A stretch of 64,000 nucleotides of DNA from Sciurus carolinensis. Lineage: Eukaryota > Chordata > Mammalia > Rodentia > Sciuridae. The stretch is from contig NC_062228.1 of assembly GCF_902686445.1 (NCBI RefSeq), positions 67,064,648-67,128,647 on the forward strand. The letters are read 5' to 3'. Under the pieces are notes generated by a model. That model saw only the letters and a program-made list of their open reading frames with translations, searched no databases and was not told where the DNA came from. Both the position numbers and the translations under genes were made by a program. Position 1 is the stretch's first letter. The number at the start of each line of letters is the position of its first letter. Below, piece by piece: positions 45,811 to 62,859 of the stretch.

Positions 45811-45938
45811 CTGAGTGCATAAGCCAGATGTGTTTCCGAGGTGAGGCAGACGTCCTCACTGCCCCCGCGGTGGCCTTCGAGCTGCGGGCCATCTGGGGCG
45901 AGCTTCGCGCCGCCCAGGCGTCCTGTCTGGCAGTGTGC

Positions 45939-50996
<5,058 letters not shown>

Positions 50997-51133
50997 GTGT
51001 GTGGGCCCCACCGCTGGGTTCCGGGAAGCCCCCTGCCCTGGGCTTGACTGCTGGGGCAGCAGGAGCCGCTGCTTCTGAGGGCAGAACAGACCCAGGCTTC
51101 CCAGCCTCCCTCCTGCACAGCTGCAGGACCTGC
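50997..51133. repeat. Inverted repeat, left arm
   Basis: 137 bases whose reverse complement recurs at 51454-51590 with about 7 mismatches by hand count (about 95% identity). Confidence 0.92.
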
Positions 51134-51453
51134 GCAAGTTCAGTTTTGATAGGAAATGAGAAATCAAAGTGGGGTGAAGGTACAGAAGGCAGGAGGAAAA
51201 CATGCCAAAACCCTCGCAGGGCTGGTTCTAAACTTCAGGGTGCGCGCCGTGCTCCTCGGGATGACCTGGATTTTTAGAAGAGCTCACTGGGGGCGCGTTC
51301 ACTTCCTGGCCTTCTCAAGCTGAGATAATCTTGGGGACACAATGGAGCCATGGAAATAAGAGTCCCTCTCCCGTGTAGCGCTCTGCACACCAGCCAGCTG
51401 CCGCCTTCCTCCCTCCTGAGTCTCACGAGCTCCTGCAGAGCGCGCTGCCATGT

Positions 51454-51590
51454 GCAGGTCCTGCAGCTGTGCAGGAGGGAGGCTGGGAAGCCTGGGTCTG
51501 TCCTGCCCTCAGAAGCAGCGGCTCCTGCTGCCCGGGCAGTCAAGTCCAGGGCAGGGGGCTTCCCGGGACCCAGTGGTGGGGCGCACACAG
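51454..51590. repeat. Inverted repeat, right arm
   Basis: Partner of the arm at 50997, separated by about 320 bp. No transposon end or terminal motif was recognised. Confidence 0.92.
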
Positions 51591-51904
51591 CGAGACCCCA
51601 TCCTGCAGGGAAGCCTCCCCGAGCCACAGGGACTCCTGGGTTCTGTGTCCCTGCTGCCATCTGTGGTCAGCGAGCAGGACCACAGCCACTGGTGGAGGTG
51701 CCACCTGAGACGCAAGGGCAGAAGAGGAGAGCCCTTAGTGCCTGTGGACCCTTGGGAAGCCCTCCCCTCTGCCTCCAGGACCCCATCTGAACAGGAGGCG
51801 ACCTCACTGTCAGGGTCACAGATATCAGAGTGCTGTGCTGTGCAGTTCCCAGGCCTCCTGTGAGTTCATGAGCTATAGGAGCCTGCAATTCTACTTCTAA
51901 TAAT
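51591..51904. other. No recognisable gene
   Basis: Unique GC-rich DNA between the inverted repeat and the LINE-1. Confidence 0.4.
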
Positions 51905-53207
51905 TTGCCTTAGAGATCCAAGATGGCGGACTAGAGGGAGGCTGCGTTCTTTGTGGCTCCATAACTCCGGTTTCAAGCAGAGGATATCTGTTTCTTGGTG
52001 AGGCAGTTTTTGCTGCTTATCGATCCCCTGCTGTTTACTCCATTTGTCCACTGCCATCACCTGCAGTCTGTCAGCATATCGACTGCTTTTTGAGGGCAGA
52101 CTGCCCACTGTCAGACGCCTATCATCCACCATTTGCCTGCCTCTTGCCTGTCCATCGCCTGCCTTTCACCTACCCATCACCCACCACCCGAGGTTCACCT
52201 CCCTGATCATCTGACAGAAGTCAGCAGACTGACCACAGACCAACAGTGGAGTGCCAGCTGCCTGCTGTTGCCTGGAAGTCCACTGTCACAGGACCTGCAG
52301 GTTTGGTTACACGTGGCTGCCACCATTTTGAGAAAACAGCCAGGACCTGTAGGACTCCTGGCTGGACTGACTGAGCCCCGTCTCCAGGATCCCTCAGCCC
52401 AACTGATCACTCCCTGCCTCCAGAGCCCTCAGAGAAACTGACTACTCCCCACCGCCAGGATCCAGCAAGCAGACTGACCACACCCCACCTCCAGCAGACC
52501 ATGTCCACACCCCAAGCTGCAGCTCCCCATTTGCCAACACATTTGGAAGCCAGAGCGGCCATCTTGGATAATCCTGGAAGCCATATCTGCCATCTTTAGG
52601 TGGGGCAAATCCTATCCTGAGACGCCTGCTGGAGACTTGAAGCTCATTATCAGGTACCGCTCATGCATCAGGCTACTGAACACTGAATACTATACTATAT
52701 GACTGTTATAGTGTAGATTTTCTTTTTTCTCCTTATTGAAAAATTTTAAGTTTATTTCTTTACTTTTCTGGCTCTCTTTTCCTTTTGTTTACCTGTTCCC
52801 TCAGAGTCTCTTTCTCCCTTTTTTGCATGCTAACAACCAACTTCTTTTGATTACACTCTCACTCTTTCTATTATCTAGAACTTCTATATATTCTTTTCTT
52901 ATCCCATTAACAGCTACATCCTACATCCCTCTGCATCCTCTTTGTCCTTCATTAGAAACTGCAGACCTTATTGCAAATCTGTTTGTTTTACTGAAGATAA
53001 TATTTGAACTCATTCTGTTTATTATGACATTATTGTTATTGTCCTCATAGGGGCTATTTGGTCTAGGGTTGCATACTGTCTGAACTGGGCACTGCTAATA
53101 TTAATCTCCCCCTTAAAGAAAAGGTTTTGGAAACCTGTACAGTAACTGTAAGCCGAAACTGCAATACCCCAGATCTGCACTGCTAGAGGGGAAGATACAT
53201 GAACAAC

Positions 53208-54167
53208 ATGAAAAAACAAGGAAGAAAATGATCCAAACAAATCTAGATTCTATATGAATAGAATCCAGTGACAGTATGGTAGAAGAAATGTCAGAAAAGG
53301 ACTTCAGAATATACATGATTAAGATGATTCGTGAAGCAAAGGATGAGATAAGAGAGCAAATGCAATGAATGATAATACCAATAAGCTGTTGAAAGAGCAA
53401 CTGCAGGAAACAAAAGATCATTTCAACAAAGAGATAGAGATTCTCAAAAAAACCCAAATGGAAATCCTTGAAATGAAGGAAACAATAAACCAAATTAAAA
53501 AAAACTCAATGGAAAGCATCGCCAACAGATTAGACCACTTGGAAGACAGAACCTCAGACAATGAAGACAAAATATTTAATCTTGAAAATAAGATGGTAAG
53601 AAATCATGAACAGAATCTCCAAGAACTATGGGACATCATGAAAAGACCAAATTGAAGAATTATTGGGATTGAGGAAGGCACAGAGATACAAACCAAAGGA
53701 ATGAACAACCTATTCAATGAAATACTATCAGAAAATTTCCCAAACCTGAAGAATGAAATGGAAAATCAAATACAAGAGGCTTACAGAACACCAAATGCAC
53801 AAAATCACAACAGATCCACACCAAGGCACATTATAATGAAATTGCCTAACATTCAAAATAAAGATAGGATTTTGAAGGTCACAAGAAAAGCACCAGATTA
53901 CATATAGGGGGAGACCAATACGGATAGCAGCTGACTTCTCAACCCAGACTCTAAAAACTAGAAGGGCCTAGAATAACACATTTCATGCTCTGAAAGAACA
54001 TGGTTGCCAACCAAGAATCCTATACCCAGCAAAACTAATCTTCAGATTTGAAGATGAAATAAAATCCTTCCATGATAAACAAAAGTTAAAAGAATTGACA
54101 AATAGAAAGCCTGCGCTACAGAATGTTCTCAACAAAATATTCCATGTGGAGGAAATGAAAAACAACA
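53208..54167 (+). pseudogene. L1 ORF1 remnant
   Basis: RNA-binding ORF1p-like sequence: coiled coil with NQIKKNSMESIANRLDHLED (53490-53540), then TRKAPDYI followed by an in-frame stop near 53905, and the C-terminal domain to about 54167. At least two stops and one shift. Confidence 0.8.
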
Positions 54168-54255
54168 ATGTAGGTCAGCAAAGGGAGGAACTACCTTAGA
54201 GAAAAACCACTCAAAGGAGAAACCAAGCCAAATTAAAAACCAAAAATAAGCCCAA

Positions 54256-55912
54256 ATGACTGGGAATACAAATCATATCTCAATAATAACCCTGAATGTT
54301 AATGGCCTAAACTCATCAATCAAAAGACATAGACTGGCAGAATGGATTAAAAAGAAAGACCCAACAATATGCTGCCTGCAAGAGACTCATCTCGTAGAAA
54401 AGGACATCCACAGACTAAAGGTGAAAGGAAAGGATGGGAAAAAACCTACCACGCACACAAACTCAGTAAAAAAGCGGGGGTTTCCATCCTTATATCAGAT
54501 AAAGTGGACTTCAAGCCAAAGTTAGTCAGAAGGGATAAAGAAGGACACTTCATACTGCTTAAGGGAAACATAAATCAGGAAGATATAATGATAGTAAATA
54601 TTTATGCCCCAAACAATGGTGCATCCCTGTACATCAAACAAATCCTTCTCAATTCCAGGAATCACATAGACCGCAACACAATAATTCTGGGTGACTTTAA
54701 CACACCGCTGTCACCACTGGATAGATCTTCCAAACAAAATCCAACCAAAGAAACCATAGAACTCAATAACACAATCAGTAACCTAGACTTAATAGACATA
54801 TATAGAATATTCCAACCATCAATGAGCGGATTCACTTTGTTCTCAGCAGCACATGGAACCTTCTTGAAAATAGTCCATGTTATGCCACAAAGCAGCCCTT
54901 AGGAAATGCAAAAAAATAGAGATACTACCTTGTGTTCTACAAGATCATAATGGAATGAAATTAGAAATCAATGACAAAATTAAAAAAATAGAAACTACTC
55001 CAACACTTGGAGACTAAATAATGCTATTGAATGAAACATGGATAACAGAAAACATCAGGGAGGAGATAAAAAAATTCTTAGAGGTAAATAAGAATGACGA
55101 TACAACATATCAAAATCTCTGGGACACTATGAAAGTGGTACGAAGAGGAAAATTCATTGCATGGAGCACATTCCAGAAAAGAATGAAAAGTCAACAACTA
55201 AATGACCTAATATTGCATTTCAAGGTCCTAGAAAAAGAAGAACAGAACAACACCAAAAGTAGAAGACAGGAAATAATTAACATCAGAGCTGAAATCAATG
55301 AAATTGAAACAAGAAACAATTCAAAAAACTGACAAAACAAAAAGTTGGTTCTTTGAAAAAGTAAACAAAATAGACCAACCCTTAGGAACACTAACAAAGA
55401 GAAGGAGAGAGAAAACTCAAGTTACTAAAATTCGTGATGAAAAAGGAAATATCACGACAGACACCACTGAGATACATAACATGAGAAGCTACTTTGAAAA
55501 TCTGTATTCCAACAAAATAGAAACTACCGAAGACATTGACAAATTTCTAGAGACATATGCTCCTCCCAAATTGAACCAGGAGGACATACACAATTTAAAC
55601 AGATCAATATCAAGCAATGAAATAGAAGAAGTCATTAAAAACCTACCATCCAACAAAAGCCCAGGACCAGACGGATTCTCAGCCGAGTTCTACAAGACCT
55701 TCAAAGAAGAACTCATTCCAATACTTCTCAAAGTATTCCAGGAAATAGAAAAGGAGGGAACCCTTCCAAACTCATTCTGTGAAACTAGTATCACTCTGCT
55801 ACGAAAACCAGACAAAGACAAATCATGGAAAGAAAATAGACCGATATCTCTGATGAATATAGATGCAAAAATCCTTAACAAAATTCTGGCAAATCGCATA
55901 CAAAAACATTAA
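54256..55912 (+). pseudogene. L1 ORF2 remnant (endonuclease and part of RT)
   Basis: The endonuclease domain starts in one frame and shifts near 54470. Stops occur near 54900 and 55015. The last open frame (55298-55912) holds the N-terminal RT region with the [11 protein letters not shown] motif. The polymerase YADD-type motif is not present. Confidence 0.85.
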
Positions 55913-55975
55913 GATAGAAAGTGCCAAATGTCCTCTCAGGGACGATGCCACCACATTTAAGAATCGCTGATCTAA

Positions 55976-56162
55976 ACCCAGCCTGGTGGTGGTGCACAAC
56001 TGTAATCCCTGTGACTGGGGAGGCTGAGGTAGGAGGATCATGGGTTCGAGCCCAGCCTCAGCTCTTAGCAAGATCCTGTCCCCAAATAAAAATACTAAAC
56101 GGGCCATGGGTGTGGCTCGGTGGTAGGTTCCCCTGAATTCAGTCCCCAGCACCAAAACAAAC
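55976..56162 (+). repeat. B1-dID SINE
   Basis: 'gtggtgcacaactgtaatccctgtgactggggaggctgaggtagg' then ID 'catgggtgtggctcggtggtagg'. It follows the truncated LINE-1 by 60 bp. Confidence 0.85.
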
Positions 56163-56652
56163 TTAAGTACAGTATGGACTGTTTAATATAATCAACAATA
56201 TAATTAACATACTATAATCAATCAGTATAAGATAAGCTCTAGGTGATTTCGAACTTGTTTTAATGCAGCTGTGTCAATTTCATCAAAATACCTTCAGAAT
56301 AGGAAACTTGGGGCTTAATGGGTTTTAAGATTTATGTACATCTCAATGGGCTGAGAAGGAATATACAATGTTCCAAAGTAAGTGATTTAAGAAGGGTTGA
56401 GGGTCTCTGGGGTAGACCAGGAGCTGGAAGGGCCAGGGTGGGAGATCTGGGGCCTGGAGCTGGAAAAGCGGCTCCATGGTTAGCAAGGCCAGGGCACCTT
56501 CTTTGCTGGCTGCACTGGGACATGTCTCTGCCTGGATTTGAGTCCAAACTCCCCTGCCTATTCACTGGAAGACCTGGGGCAAGTTTCTCAACCGTTCTGG
56601 GCCTGGTTTCCTCTTCTTATAAAATGCTGATATACCTTTAAGTTGTATGGGC
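56163..56652. other. No recognisable gene
   Basis: AT-rich left half. The right half (56500-56640) has MIR-like wording ('ggatttgagtccaaactcccctgcctattcactggaagacctggggcaagtttctcaacc'), suggesting an old MIR SINE on the + strand. Confidence 0.5.
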
Positions 56653-56847
56653 TGAGCCTGGCACAGCGGCCACTCCTTAATCGTAGTGGCTCAGGAGGCT
56701 GAGTCAGGAGGATTGCAAGTTTAAGGCCAGCCTTGGCAATTTAGTGAGAGCCTGTCTCAAAATAAAAAGGGCTGGAGATGCAGCTCAGGAGTAGAGCACC
56801 CCTGGGTTCAATCCCTAGCTTCCCAGTACAAAAAAAAAAAAAAAAAC
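56653..56847 (+). repeat. B1-dID SINE
   Basis: Complete dimer with A-tail at 56829-56845. Confidence 0.88.
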
Positions 56848-56992
56848 CCACCACAAAACAACAACAGAACAAGACAGCAACAAAAGTAAGTCCTGCAGTT
56901 TAAGCCGCACTGTCCAAACCCTGCTGCCTTGAGAAATCTTCCTTCCTGCACACCAAAAGGGTGTTCACTGTTCCCATCTCTTGTGCTTTTTA

Positions 56993-57110
56993 AAAAGACA
57001 GGGTCTTGCTAATTTGCCCAGGCTGGCCTCCAACTCCTGGGCTCAAGCGATCCTCCCGCCTTAGCCTCCTGAGTCGCTGGGACTGCCAGTGTGTGCCCCA
57101 GTGCCCCGTG
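56993..57110 (-). repeat. Antisense B1-like SINE
   Basis: 'gacagggtcttgctaatttgcccaggctggcctcc' to 'gtcgctgggactgccagtg'. Confidence 0.75.
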
Positions 57111-57931
57111 CCTAATGTCTGCGTGGCTTCTTGAAGAGTGGACACACTAGGAACTCTAGCAGCTGCTGGTCCAGCCAGGATGCCACCTCTGTGCATCCCT
57201 CCTGGGCCAGGGCCAGCTCCCTGCTCCCCCAAATTGTGATTTCTATTTGATTCTAAATGTGTATTCATTTCCCCCAACCATATATTGACAATTTTGCATT
57301 TTTAAAGAGAAAATTATGCAATAGAATCCACTAAATTTGTGTCTGCCGCTGTATATCACATTAATGCATGTACCTGGGATGCCCTTGTTTTTTTCTGTGA
57401 TTCTGCAGTGGTTCCAGAAAGCACATGGCAACTAGCCGCGCACAGAAGACTCCCATCAATGAATTGATCTGGAGTGGACAGGCCAGCACGTCTGGGAGAA
57501 GGCCGGAGGACCAGGAAGGCTGGCGTCGGGGCAATGCTGCAGACAGCGCTGAGGTACTGCATCAGGCAGCCGCGGGCTTATTGCTTTCTCAACCCGGTAG
57601 AGCAGAGCTCAGGGAGAAGCAGACTAATAAGACCTATCAGCTTTCTGACCTCCCCTCAACAGTGGGAAAAGAGAAACGCCGAAAACAGTCCAACAGGCTG
57701 ACCTTAAACTTGCAATCCTCCTGACTCAGCCTCCCCTAAACTGGGAAAAGAGAAACGCCGAGAACAGTCCAACACGGAGCTCACCGCTACATCCTCAGCA
57801 CCCTGGAAGATCAGCTCTCCTGCAAGCCCGGGGGGAGGCCAGCACGCATGCGCTCCCCGCCCAGCGCGCCCGGGGACTTGTCCCGGGTAGAGGGGGTGGG
57901 TTAGCATTGACATTTTACGTAGAAAGGTTTT
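57111..57931. other. No gene; short duplication
   Basis: Holds a roughly 36-bp direct repeat (GGGAAAAGAGAAACGCCG at about 57664 and 57742) around a short antisense B1 piece (57697-57735). No coding exon recognised. Confidence 0.5.
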
Positions 57932-58143
57932 CAGAGCCAGGCATGGTAATCCCAGCGACTCTTAAAAGCCAGGCGTGGTGACCACGCCTATAATCCCAGC
58001 GATTTGGGAGGCTGAGGTTGGAGGACTGCAAGTTCAAGGCCAGCCCCAGCAACTTCACGAGATCCTGTCTCAAAATAAAAAATAAAAAAAGTGCTGGGAT
58101 GTGGCTCAGTGGTAGTGCACCTCTGGGTTCAATCCCCAGTACC
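57932..58143 (+). repeat. B1-dID SINE with duplicated 5' end
   Basis: 'gagccaggcatggtaatcccagcgac' is followed by 'aaagccaggcgtggtgaccacgcc' and a complete dimer, so one SINE start lies in front of another. Confidence 0.85.
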
Positions 58144-58353
58144 GGTAAATGCATTTTAAAAAGAAGTAGAAATAAGTGACCAATTTAAAAATCAATAGAC
58201 ACATCTCATCCCCGGAAATCTAAAAACAAAATTAAGAGTAATCTTGGGTCAAGTGGAAATCAATGACCTAAATAAACAATAATTTGAAAATCAAATCAGA
58301 AAGAAACAAAAACTAGAAAACAATACTTAAAGATACTTTTTAAAAGTACACTT

Positions 58354-58513
58354 TTTGTACAGGGGTTGAACCTAGAGGCATCCCACCCCTTTCACAAGTT
58401 GAATTTTAACCCAGGGTCTCTTTAAGTTCTCCAGGTTCGTCCTATGCGTGTGATCCTCCTGCCTCAGCCTCCCGCGGAGCTGTCAGTACAAGCGTTCGCC
58501 ACCCCGCCCAGCT
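58354..58513 (-). repeat. Antisense B1-dID SINE, diverged
   Basis: 'caggggttgaacctagaggc' and 'gatcctcctgcctcagcctcccgcggagc'. Confidence 0.75.
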
Positions 58514-58659
58514 AGAAATGCTGTTTTTTAAAAAGACCTTCACACATTATTCCTCTGGAAGATACTGGAGGCGTTATTTACAAAACGACAATAAACCACG
58601 AAAGATGGTTCCAGAAAACTGAGCATCTAACCTGGAAAGGCCAAGCGGAGACCACAGGA

Positions 58660-59340
58660 CCGCAGATGTGCGCCAGCCCAGCCTCCAGGCTGAGTCTGCA
58701 GGACGGCGGAGGCTCCAAGGGGGACGTGTCCTGCAGGACAGAGGACAGAGTGAGGACTCCGAGGGTGAGACGGACACGGGGTGCGAGCAACGAGAAGGCT
58801 CAGAGAGCTCAGCTGCTCCTCGGGAAGGAGCCTGGGAGAGACCACCGGGCAACGAGGAGCTCGGAGCTGAGACCCCCCTGGGGGCCAGAAGGGAGGCCCG
58901 GAACGCAGCCGCCGTGCTGGAGCCGGGCAGTCCCGCCCCAGCGCCCCTGGACGGCCGCCCCTTGCAGGAGCAGATTTGCTGGCGCGGGGTGCAGGCCTGT
59001 GACCCCTGAGCCCAGTGACCGGAGGCCGCGGTGGGAGGACTGCCGTCAAGTCCGGCCCGGGGAACCTGGCCAGACCCCGCCTCAAAATGGAAGGAAACGG
59101 GCCGGGTGGGGCTCAGGCCTTCCAGGGAAAGCTTACCTCCAGGGAGCCGTAGTCGGCCGGGGGATGCAAGGAAAAGGCGAGTACTTATAGTTATACTCAG
59201 AGGGCACAGCAGGCGGGCGAGCCCACGCCCCGGGCCTGTCATAATCCCATCCGGGACAGCCAGCTACGCCCACGGCCGCAGCCCCATCCCATCCCTTCAG
59301 CCCCTCCCGGCACCCGATTCGTTCCTCAATCTCCCCAGCA
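58660..59340. promoter_or_regulatory. CpG-rich segment
   Basis: CpG-dense, with a degenerate SINE at about 59003-59130. A minus-strand frame of 222 codons (58574-59242) and plus-strand frames compete, none with a known domain. It could be a promoter island for a gene beyond the window; no exon was recognised. Confidence 0.3.
59003..59130 (+). repeat. GC-enriched degenerate B1-dID SINE
   Basis: 'cggtgggaggactgccgtcaagtccggcccggggaacctggccagaccccgcctcaaaatgg' is a B1 half with many A/T to G/C changes. Confidence 0.6.
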
Positions 59341-59370
59341 AACACTGCCGCCCGAGCTCCGATTTCACGT

Positions 59371-59573
59371 ATTTTTATTTTTTGGTACGGGGAATTGCAC
59401 CTCGGGGTGCTCTAACATTGAGCTACATACCCAGTCCTTGTTTTTTATTTATTTATTTATTTATTTTGAGACAGGGTCTGGCTGAATTTCCCAGGCTGAC
59501 CTAAAACTTGCCATCCTCCGGCCTTAGCCTCCCTCGGGCTGGGATTACAGGCGTGCCCCACCACGCCTAGCTA
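59371..59573 (-). repeat. Antisense B1-dID SINE
   Basis: Antisense ID, (ATTT)n linker at 59445-59465, antisense B1. Confidence 0.88.
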
Positions 59574-59659
59574 AGAGTTGCAATTTTAACAGCCTTATTT
59601 TAAAATCTGTGCAATCTACTTTTGTTGTGCATTGAAAACAAAAACAAAACAAACAAAAC

Positions 59660-59748
59660 CCTGGCTCTGAGGACGGGGTTGTGCTAAGTGGTGGAGGGCT
59701 CGCCTAGCATGCGTGAGGCCTGGCTTCCAGCACTGGGGAAAAAACAAA
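59660..59748 (+). repeat. ID SINE
   Basis: 'ggttgtgctaagtggtggagggctcgcctagcatgcgtgaggcctggcttccagcac' is close to the monomeric ID consensus. Confidence 0.75.
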
Positions 59749-59771
59749 TAACAGAGCACGTTTGTTTAAGC

Positions 59772-59948
59772 CGGCTTTGGCCTTGGTGGCTCGCCTATAA
59801 TCCCAACTCCTGGGAGGCTGATTCAGGAGGATAACAGGTTCCATGCCAGCCGGGCAACTTAGTGAGACCCTGTCTTTAAACAAATAGACAACAAATCAAA
59901 CAGACAAAAACACCACTGGGTTCAATTCCCAATACTGCTTAATAAATA
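59772..59948 (+). repeat. B1-dID SINE, ID half mostly lost
   Basis: Complete B1 half, then 'cactgggttcaattcccaatac' as the remaining ID end. Confidence 0.8.
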
Positions 59949-60313
59949 AAATCTAAAAGTCCTGGCTATGGGTATGGCTCAATATGCATAGCCACCACCA
60001 GGACCCCAGGGTAGGGTCCTCAGCCCATGTGAAAAAATCCATGAAGCAAAATCTTCCTCTTAAACTGAATGAGTAAGCATGAAGGGTTTTGGTTGTCTGT
60101 TTTTAGGTGTGGCTTGCCAGTGAACTTCCAAGCAATGCTACTTCAGCCTAACAAATTTAAAATTTAAAAAAATGGAAATAAAAAGTGAGAAAAACCTAAG
60201 CTTTATCCAAATGTTCTGAAGTCAGTTAAGGCAACAGGAGAATCTCACAAGATATTGTATTTTTTAACCTCAACATCAACATTAATTTTTGATGTAAAAA
60301 AATTCAGAAAACA

Positions 60314-60500
60314 AGCTGGAGATGGTGGTTCAGGCCTGTAATCTCAGTGACTCAGGAGGTTGAAGCAGGAGGATCACAAGTTTGAGGCTAGCCTCAGCAA
60401 TGTAGCAAGACCCCATCTCCAGATAAAAAATTTAAAGGACTGGGATGTAGCTCAGTGCTACAGCACCGCTGGGCTCAATTCCCAGGACAAAAGAAAAGAA
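60314..60500 (+). repeat. B1-dID SINE
   Basis: Complete dimer with an AAAAGAAAAGAA tail. Confidence 0.88.
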
Positions 60501-60935
60501 TTTTTGAATGAAACTTTCAAAAACTTTTATATTAAAAATGAAAACGAAAGCTAAAAATAACTATTTTTACACACTTCCTCTGCCTCTGGTTGAAATCAAC
60601 TTGAAAACTCAAAGTCCTTTCCCTCAGCGGCTGTAGGCGAGGAGAAGGGCGAAGGAACAGCTTACATGACTGCTGTGTCACTGGACCTGGGAGGGACGCC
60701 TCCAGGTCCCCCTTCCCGTGAGAGTGCCCAGCTCCTGATGCAGAGCCACCCCCTTGCCGGGTGGGGCCCACCCAGTCTGGGTCTTGAACTAAGTTCTTGC
60801 TGCATGATCCTTCCCCATAGATCGGACGACTTTCCGAAACTTAGTTGTCCAGCTGAATTCCGAAGATCATGCCAGACCTTATGAAGACTGGACCTTCTTC
60901 CAAACATATCCAAAGTGGCCACTAAAGAATGATCT
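60501..60935. other. No recognisable gene
   Basis: Unique DNA. Frames on either strand are not protein-like. Confidence 0.4.
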
Positions 60936-61124
60936 AGCTGGCCAGGTATGGGGGACACACCTGTCATCCCAGGGGCTCAGGAGGCTGAGGCAGGAGGACA
61001 GCCAGTTCAAATCCAGACCCGAGCAACTTAGTGAGACCCTGTCTCAAAAGGAAAAATGGAAAGGGCTGGGGATGTGGCTCAGCAGTGAACTGCCCTGGGT
61101 TCAATATCAGCACAAGAACAAAAA
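60936..61124 (+). repeat. B1-dID SINE
   Basis: Complete dimer ('ctggccaggtatgggggacacacctgtcatcccag' to 'gggttcaatatcagcac'). Confidence 0.88.
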
Positions 61125-61529
61125 ATGAACAAACCAGCATGGCCAGGCGAGGCCCGGTGCTTTCAAGTCACATTGCAGCCCACTGACCTGGACCTGGACT
61201 GCCCGCTTCCCCTGAGAACCCATCAGGAGAGCTTTCCACCCTCCATTTCCTGCCACCGCAGTAGAAGAGGCCCAGCCCCAGACCCCGTGCTCCTGGCCCT
61301 CCTGTGGCAGGCTCCCTGCGTCCCTGAGTCCCTGCTGTGCCTCTCTTCCAGGGGAAGCTGCTTCTAGTGGCCTTCACCTCTGTGACGTCAGCCAGTCACC
61401 TGGCAGGGCAAGACGCACTGCAAGGCCTTCTTCATCAGCCTGAGGGGGTCCAGGGTCCTGGGGCGACATGGCCTCCAGCGTGCTCCCCCGAGGCTCCCCC
61501 GAACCACTGCTGTGGGCCTTTCATCCAAC
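61125..61529. other. No recognisable gene
   Basis: GC-rich unique DNA. The 149-codon frame (61337-61786) has no known domain. Confidence 0.35.
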
Positions 61530-61660
61530 ACCCCAACACACACTTTGCAAGTGCTCTTCCTGGGGCCTGGAATGCTCTCCTGGATGCCCACAGACCTGGT
61601 TGCGTTCCCTGCCCTCCCTCAAGTCTCCCCACGAACGCCAACCTCCCAGGAAGACGTAGC
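61530..61660 (-). repeat. Possible L2-type LINE remnant
   Basis: 'ctttgcaagtgctcttcctggggcctggaatgctctcctgg' resembles the antisense 3' end of mammalian L2. Confidence 0.4.
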
Positions 61661-61814
61661 GGGCCTCGCCAGTGCTGGCCTCGCCAGGCAAAACTGCTCA
61701 CAGACTCTCCTCTGCCTTACGCAGTCGTCTTCATTCACAACTTTAGCCTATGTGCTGCCAAAGGGAGCCCTACTTTTCCTTCTTAAAGTTCCTGATTTTT
61801 GTTGTTGTGGTTGT

Positions 61815-61893
61815 TTTCACTGAGCTGGGGATTGAACCCAAGGTTTCTGAATACTCGGCAAGTGCTCTACCACTGAGCTACAGCCCTAGCATC
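61815..61893 (-). repeat. Antisense ID SINE
   Basis: 'gctggggattgaacccaaggtttc..gcaagtgctctaccactgagctacagcccta'. Confidence 0.85.
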
Positions 61894-62859
61894 TGGTAAC
61901 CTGTTCTTACCCCAAACACTAGACAGTCCCGTGAAAAGGGGGTCCTCCATACTCTCCCCGCCCCTAAGGATATTGAGGAAAGTTCAAATGATTGATTGAT
62001 TCATATACTTTGTTTCTGACAAAGTATCTCTGCATTCATCCTAACACTATATACTCCATATTTCCTAATTCTATCTTATTCATAGCTCTAAACTTTCTTG
62101 GATTGCCTTAATATCTTTGATCCCCAAATGTAATCAAGTGTTTCCTTATTCATGTCCCATGTGATCCCCACAGAGATGTTTCCCTTCTCACCTGGGCCAG
62201 CTGCATCTCATCTGGTCCTCAAACTAACAGTTTCGTGTTTCTGAAAGTCCACTCAATTATTCAGACAGGTCAATTATACATTCCACTTGGGAACCGGGGG
62301 ACCAACCCTCCATCTTGTGAGGAAAGGTCCTGCCCACCCCCCACCCATAGCCTCTGACTCTTCTCTCTGCTCCCAAGTGCAATTTCCATGGGACCCTGCA
62401 TTGTGTGTGGTTCCTCCTCTCCCAGGCTATGAGCGCGTGTGCCTGAAGTGCTGCCCGTCTCACCTCTCCAGCATCTGGATTGTGAGTCTGGTCATACCAT
62501 AACCCAAGGGCAGGACTCCATCATTCACCCATGAGGTAGAGAGAACGTGAGAAAACATGAACTGACTCTTATCTGGATTCGTCCTCTAAAGTTCTTCTGT
62601 AGATTTTGCAGTACTCACTGATCACATTCAAACTCTTCTGCTAGGATCTCTAGACTTGACTGGGGTCAACACACAATTGAGCTTTTATTTTGAAAATGGT
62701 CATTCTCTCTGCAGATATCATTTTTTATTACAGAGCATTTTTCTCATTTTCCCCCTGTGTTCTTTTGTTCCCACTATTGTGATGTAAAAGAAAAAACATA
62801 CCCCGCCTCTGCTTTCTTCTGTTATCCATTCATCATTCAATAGCGTATTATTTAGGTAT
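61894..62859. other. Gene-free stretch
   Basis: AT-rich unique DNA with no recognised feature. It may include unrecognised L1 flank toward its right end. Confidence 0.4.

Larger units (their letters stand above)
51905..55915 (+). mobile_element. LINE-1, 5' UTR to mid-ORF2, 3' end missing
   Basis: The 5' UTR opens with 'gatccaagatggcggactag', the YY1-type start of mammalian L1. ORF1 begins at about 53208 (coiled coil, then RRM-like part, ILYPAKLIFRFEDEIKSFHD near 54020) and has stops. ORF2 begins at 54256 (ISIITLNVNGLNSSIKRHRL, endonuclease; ILGDFNTPLSPLDRSS near 54690) and continues into the RT ([15 protein letters not shown] near 55660, [20 protein letters not shown] near 55850). It stops abruptly at 55912. 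L1 copies normally lose 5' ends, so loss of the 3' end implies later rearrangement. Several frameshifts; not mobile. Confidence 0.92.
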
